Shown: piece by piece, positions 62,061 to 64,000 of the stretch
Layout: the number at the start of each line of letters is the position of its first letter
Position numbering within the stretch: position 1 is the stretch's first letter
DNA from: Saccharicrinis fermentans DSM 9555 = JCM 21142
GTDB lineage: Bacteria > Bacteroidota > Bacteroidia > Bacteroidales > Marinilabiliaceae
Length of the DNA stretch: 64,000 nucleotides
Direction of reading: 5' to 3'
NCBI RefSeq assembly: GCF_000517085.1
Contig: NZ_KI912107.1
Coordinates: 3,469,980 to 3,533,979 of the forward strand
Notes under the pieces: generated by a model
The model's input: only the letters and a program-made list of their open reading frames with translations
Told to the model about the DNA's origin: nothing
Database searches by the model: none
Translations under genes and position numbers: made by a program

Positions 62061-62284
62061 AAAAATTATCTGTATAGATCTAGTAAACTATTTCTATATC
62101 TGTTATTCTTTACAAGAGCCTTACTCAAAGAATCACTCTGTTATTTTTCCTTTTGTGCATTCCAATATTTTCAAAGAACGTCGATAAGTCTCCTTATCGT
62201 CTTTATATCTTTTAGGTCTAAAACCTAAGTTCAATCTGTTTGTTAAAACTAACCGATGTTAGTTTATCGCTGTAAAAGCGGATG

Positions 62285-62317
62285 CAAAGATAACAACTTT
62301 ATTCCCTTAATTCCAAA
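62285..62317 (-). promoter_or_regulatory. rRNA operon promoter P1
   Basis: On the minus strand: TTTG (62314-62317), 21-base spacer, TATCTTTG (62285-62292). Downstream is a leader of about 220 bases to the 16S gene. Confidence 0.8.
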
Positions 62318-62445
62318 TGTTTTTTGAGAAAAATTGAAAATTAATTTTTTCGCTTTATTCCTTTCCAAACCCCTGTATTTAAACAGTTTTAAAGACTTCA
62401 TTCTTATCAGTTTTTTATCCTTTTTTGCTACCGTTTTAGCGGCTG

Positions 62446-62476
62446 CAAAGATAAAGGTTTTTATTGAATCTACAAA
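62446..62476 (-). promoter_or_regulatory. rRNA operon promoter P2
   Basis: On the minus strand: TTTG (62473-62476), 19-base spacer, TATCTTTG (62446-62453), followed by the same GC(A/T)-rich start context as P1. Confidence 0.8.
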
Positions 62477-62614
62477 ATAAAATTTAAAAATATTTTTCAG
62501 ACTCTTTTTTAACTCCTCATCCGTCCTTAAAACACCTTATTATCAATGTTTTTTAATCCCTTCTTTTACCTCAATATCTCAGTTGTTTCTCTCGCCTTTC
62601 GTTCAAAGCGGGTG

Positions 62615-62622
62615 CAAAGAAA
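62615..62622 (-). promoter_or_regulatory. Possible rRNA promoter P3 (weak -7 box)
   Basis: TTTCTTTG on the minus strand, in the same local context (GCACCCGC) as P1 and P2, but the TA of the -7 box is TT and no -33 TTTG is evident. Confidence 0.4.
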
Positions 62623-62839
62623 GAGACTTTATTTCGTAATTCCTAACCTTTCCCTTCTCTTTTTTTTAATCGAACTTGAAAGGTAATACCTAAGCAATAT
62701 ATTGTCAAGTATTTACAGCTAAATGTTTTTTTATTCTTTTTTTATGTCGTACTGAATATGGTTTCTTCAAATCAGTCAAACAACCAGTACACAAAGGCGT
62801 AATAGATTTTATATTGCAGCTTTTGGGTTATCTTTCCGT

Positions 62840-62992
62840 CCAGCGCACACTTCCTTCGCGCTAGGCCAACTGCACTACCTCTTCAAGTGCGCCCTTGAAG
62901 GTTTCTGACCAACGCCGGCCACTGCTATTGTTATGGCCAACACTACCGTTCATTAACTGATAGTTGGGTATTTATATGAAAGATATCTTTTA
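62840..62992 (+). repeat. Repeat R3, copy b (diverged)
   Basis: Has CTTCAAGTGCGCCCTTGAAG, CAACGCCGGCCACTG, CTATTGTTATGGCC and CGTTCATTAACTGATAGTT, in the order seen in copies a and c. Confidence 0.65.
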
Positions 62993-63151
62993 CATCAGAG
63001 TTCTTGAATATGGATTTTTATAAGTTGAAAACTTTTATGTTTTACTTGAAATTGTTCATATATTGAAAATATTGTTTCTGTATGAAAGAGGATAACTTGA
63101 TTCTTTTGATACATACCTTGCTCTTGCTGCTTATCGATATGTTCTTTTTAT

Positions 63152-63234
63152 TCGGGAAGGTTTAATCTTCAAAGGTCCTCATGATAACTGCGTCATTACT
63201 CGGGAAGGTATATTTTAAAAGGCCCTCATGATCA
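63152..63234 (+). repeat. Short direct repeat, 48-base period
   Basis: TCGGGAAGGTTTAATCTTCA with AAGGTCCTCATGAT (63152) recurs as TCGGGAAGGTATATTTTAAA with AGGCCCTCATGAT (63200). Confidence 0.65.
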
Positions 63235-63299
63235 GGCTTCGCCGAATTGTCATTGCCACAAAAAGAAGCCCAAAGGTCTAGAACAATAGATCCACTACC

Positions 63300-63400
63300 T
63301 ACCCTGCAGCGACCAACCCAAATGATGTATTAGAACTTCGTTATGAGAATTAAAAGTGCAATCAATCAAGAACTTGTTGAGATGAGGCATAACGGGTCCT
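63300..63400 (+). repeat. Dispersed repeat R2, copy e
   Basis: CAACCCAAATGATGTATTAG, AACTTCGTTATGAGAATTAA, AAGAACTTGTTGAGATGAGG, CATAACGG. It resembles copy b in its middle and copy d in its 5' part. Confidence 0.7.
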
Positions 63401-63559
63401 AAGATGAAATATCTCATCGCTTTAGAGTGATCTATATTTTACTACGTACATGGAACATTGCTTGCTTTTGAAACTTCCGTTAATGTTCTTTTTGTCATTG
63501 CCACAAAAAGAACCAAAAAAGTCTAGAACAATAGATCACTACCTCCCCTACATCGAGCT

Positions 63560-63692
63560 CCAATTCCGTCCGGCACACAACCACCTCAAGTGCGCCCTTG
63601 AAGCTCTCTCGCCACCGCCGGCCCCGGGACTATTGTTCTGGCCTGCCCTGCGGTTCATTAGCTGATAGTTTCTTATACAAATGGAAGATACC
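63560..63692 (+). repeat. Repeat R3, copy c
   Basis: CCTCAAGTGCGCCCTTGAAG, CTCTCGCCACCGCCGGCCCC, GGGACTATTGTTCTGGCCTG and GTTCATTAGCTGATAGTTT. It is nearly identical to copy a over about 65 bases although the rRNA operon lies between them. Confidence 0.7.
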
Positions 63693-63738
63693 CTTAAGGT
63701 GAAAGTTTTTGATTTTGGATTTTTAACCCACATTGCAG

Positions 63739-63954
63739 CTAAATTGGCGGAGATTCTTGTTTTGTAGCCACTTGCGATTTTTTTATTTTCATTTTGTGTA
63801 CTACAGATTTTTTTCGGGTAAAGGGAGCATATTTGTATTTCAGAGCATCATATAATTGTTTTACTTTTTCGTTAGGCTCAGAGCAACGTCTTATTGAAAT
63901 AGTTTGATCCTCTACGTTTTGAGCAGTTGTTGTAACCGCCTTTTGTGTATTCAT
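63739..63954 (-). CDS. Small basic protein of unknown function
   Basis: 71 residues from an ATG at 63954: MNTQKAVTTTAQNVEDQTIS, then EKVKQLYDALKYKYAPFTRK, then a basic tail (KMKIKKSQVATKQ). Not recognised. Its composition is more protein-like than the neighbouring repeat frames. It stands alone at the window edge, so an operon partner downstream is excluded but an upstream one is not. Confidence 0.4.
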   Translation of the reverse strand: MNTQKAVTTTAQNVEDQTISIRRCSEPNEKVKQLYDALKYKYAPFTRKKSVVHKMKIKKSQVATKQESPPI

Positions 63955-64000
63955 TATGCGGACGATTTCTTTCCATCCATGGTTTATCCCTTTACTTTTT

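Larger units (their letters stand above)
62624..63738. other. Gene-free repeat region on the 16S side
   Basis: No supported gene. It contains R3 copies b and c, R2 copy e, two CATTGCCACAAAAAGAA boxes (63251 and 63497) each followed by TCTAGAACAATAGATC, and a local 35-base direct repeat (63152 and 63200). Confidence 0.55.

Overview
The window looks like chromosomal DNA of an AT-rich Bacteroidota bacterium, most like the marine or anaerobic Marinilabiliales (family placement is inference). The evidence is a SusC-type TonB-dependent receptor, TAnnTTTG-type promoter boxes, LytTR and Reg_prop/Y_Y_Y sensor systems, little use of Shine-Dalgarno sites, and Bacteroidota-style rRNA genes. About 40 protein genes are supported, plus one rRNA operon.

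Bases 1-9.2 kb hold a maltose-type utilisation locus. A SusC receptor (cut by the left edge) faces a LacI-family regulator. Downstream follow an MFS disaccharide transporter, beta-phosphoglucomutase and a GH65 phosphorylase: sugar crosses the outer membrane through SusC/D, enters by the MFS carrier, is phosphorolysed to glucose plus beta-glucose-1-phosphate, and the latter becomes glucose-6-phosphate. LacI-type operators lie upstream of both outward promoters. From 9.4 to 17.8 kb come a YeeZ-like dehydrogenase and a five-gene minus-strand operon (adaptor, RND pump, TolC channel, LytS-type kinase, LytTR regulator). From 18.3 to 28.6 kb are a CBM9-like lipoprotein, a metal-exporter-like membrane protein, MutS2, a receiver/PP2C phosphatase, pyruvate phosphate dikinase and a dihydroorotate-dehydrogenase-like protein. 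From 28.8 to 52.7 kb are a propeller-type sensor kinase, EamA and NhaC transporters, a membrane-tethered winged-helix regulator, a GH3 glycosidase, M1 and M64 peptidases, an aldo-keto reductase, an MscS channel, an Lrp regulator, a 5'-nucleotidase split into two genes, YaaA and several unknowns.

Bases 52.7-57.4 kb are gene-poor and accessory in character: a zinc-type macrodomain protein, an XRE regulator without its N-terminus beside an 18-bp palindrome, a tyrosine-recombinase remnant, and a YefM/YoeB-type toxin-antitoxin pair whose toxin carries a frameshift. An rRNA operon on the minus strand (16S-23S-5S, no tRNA in the spacer, at least two tandem promoters) fills 57.4-62.6 kb. Repeats flank it on both sides.

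The least explained features are the dispersed repeats. R1 (about 100 bp, 6 full or partial copies) mostly ends at the start codon of the next gene and carries a tiny MTIERQI-like reading frame that in two copies overlaps that start codon. R2 (up to about 170 bp, 5 copies, all on the plus strand) lies at gene 3' ends, and in two genes supplies the last codons. R3 flanks the rRNA operon.
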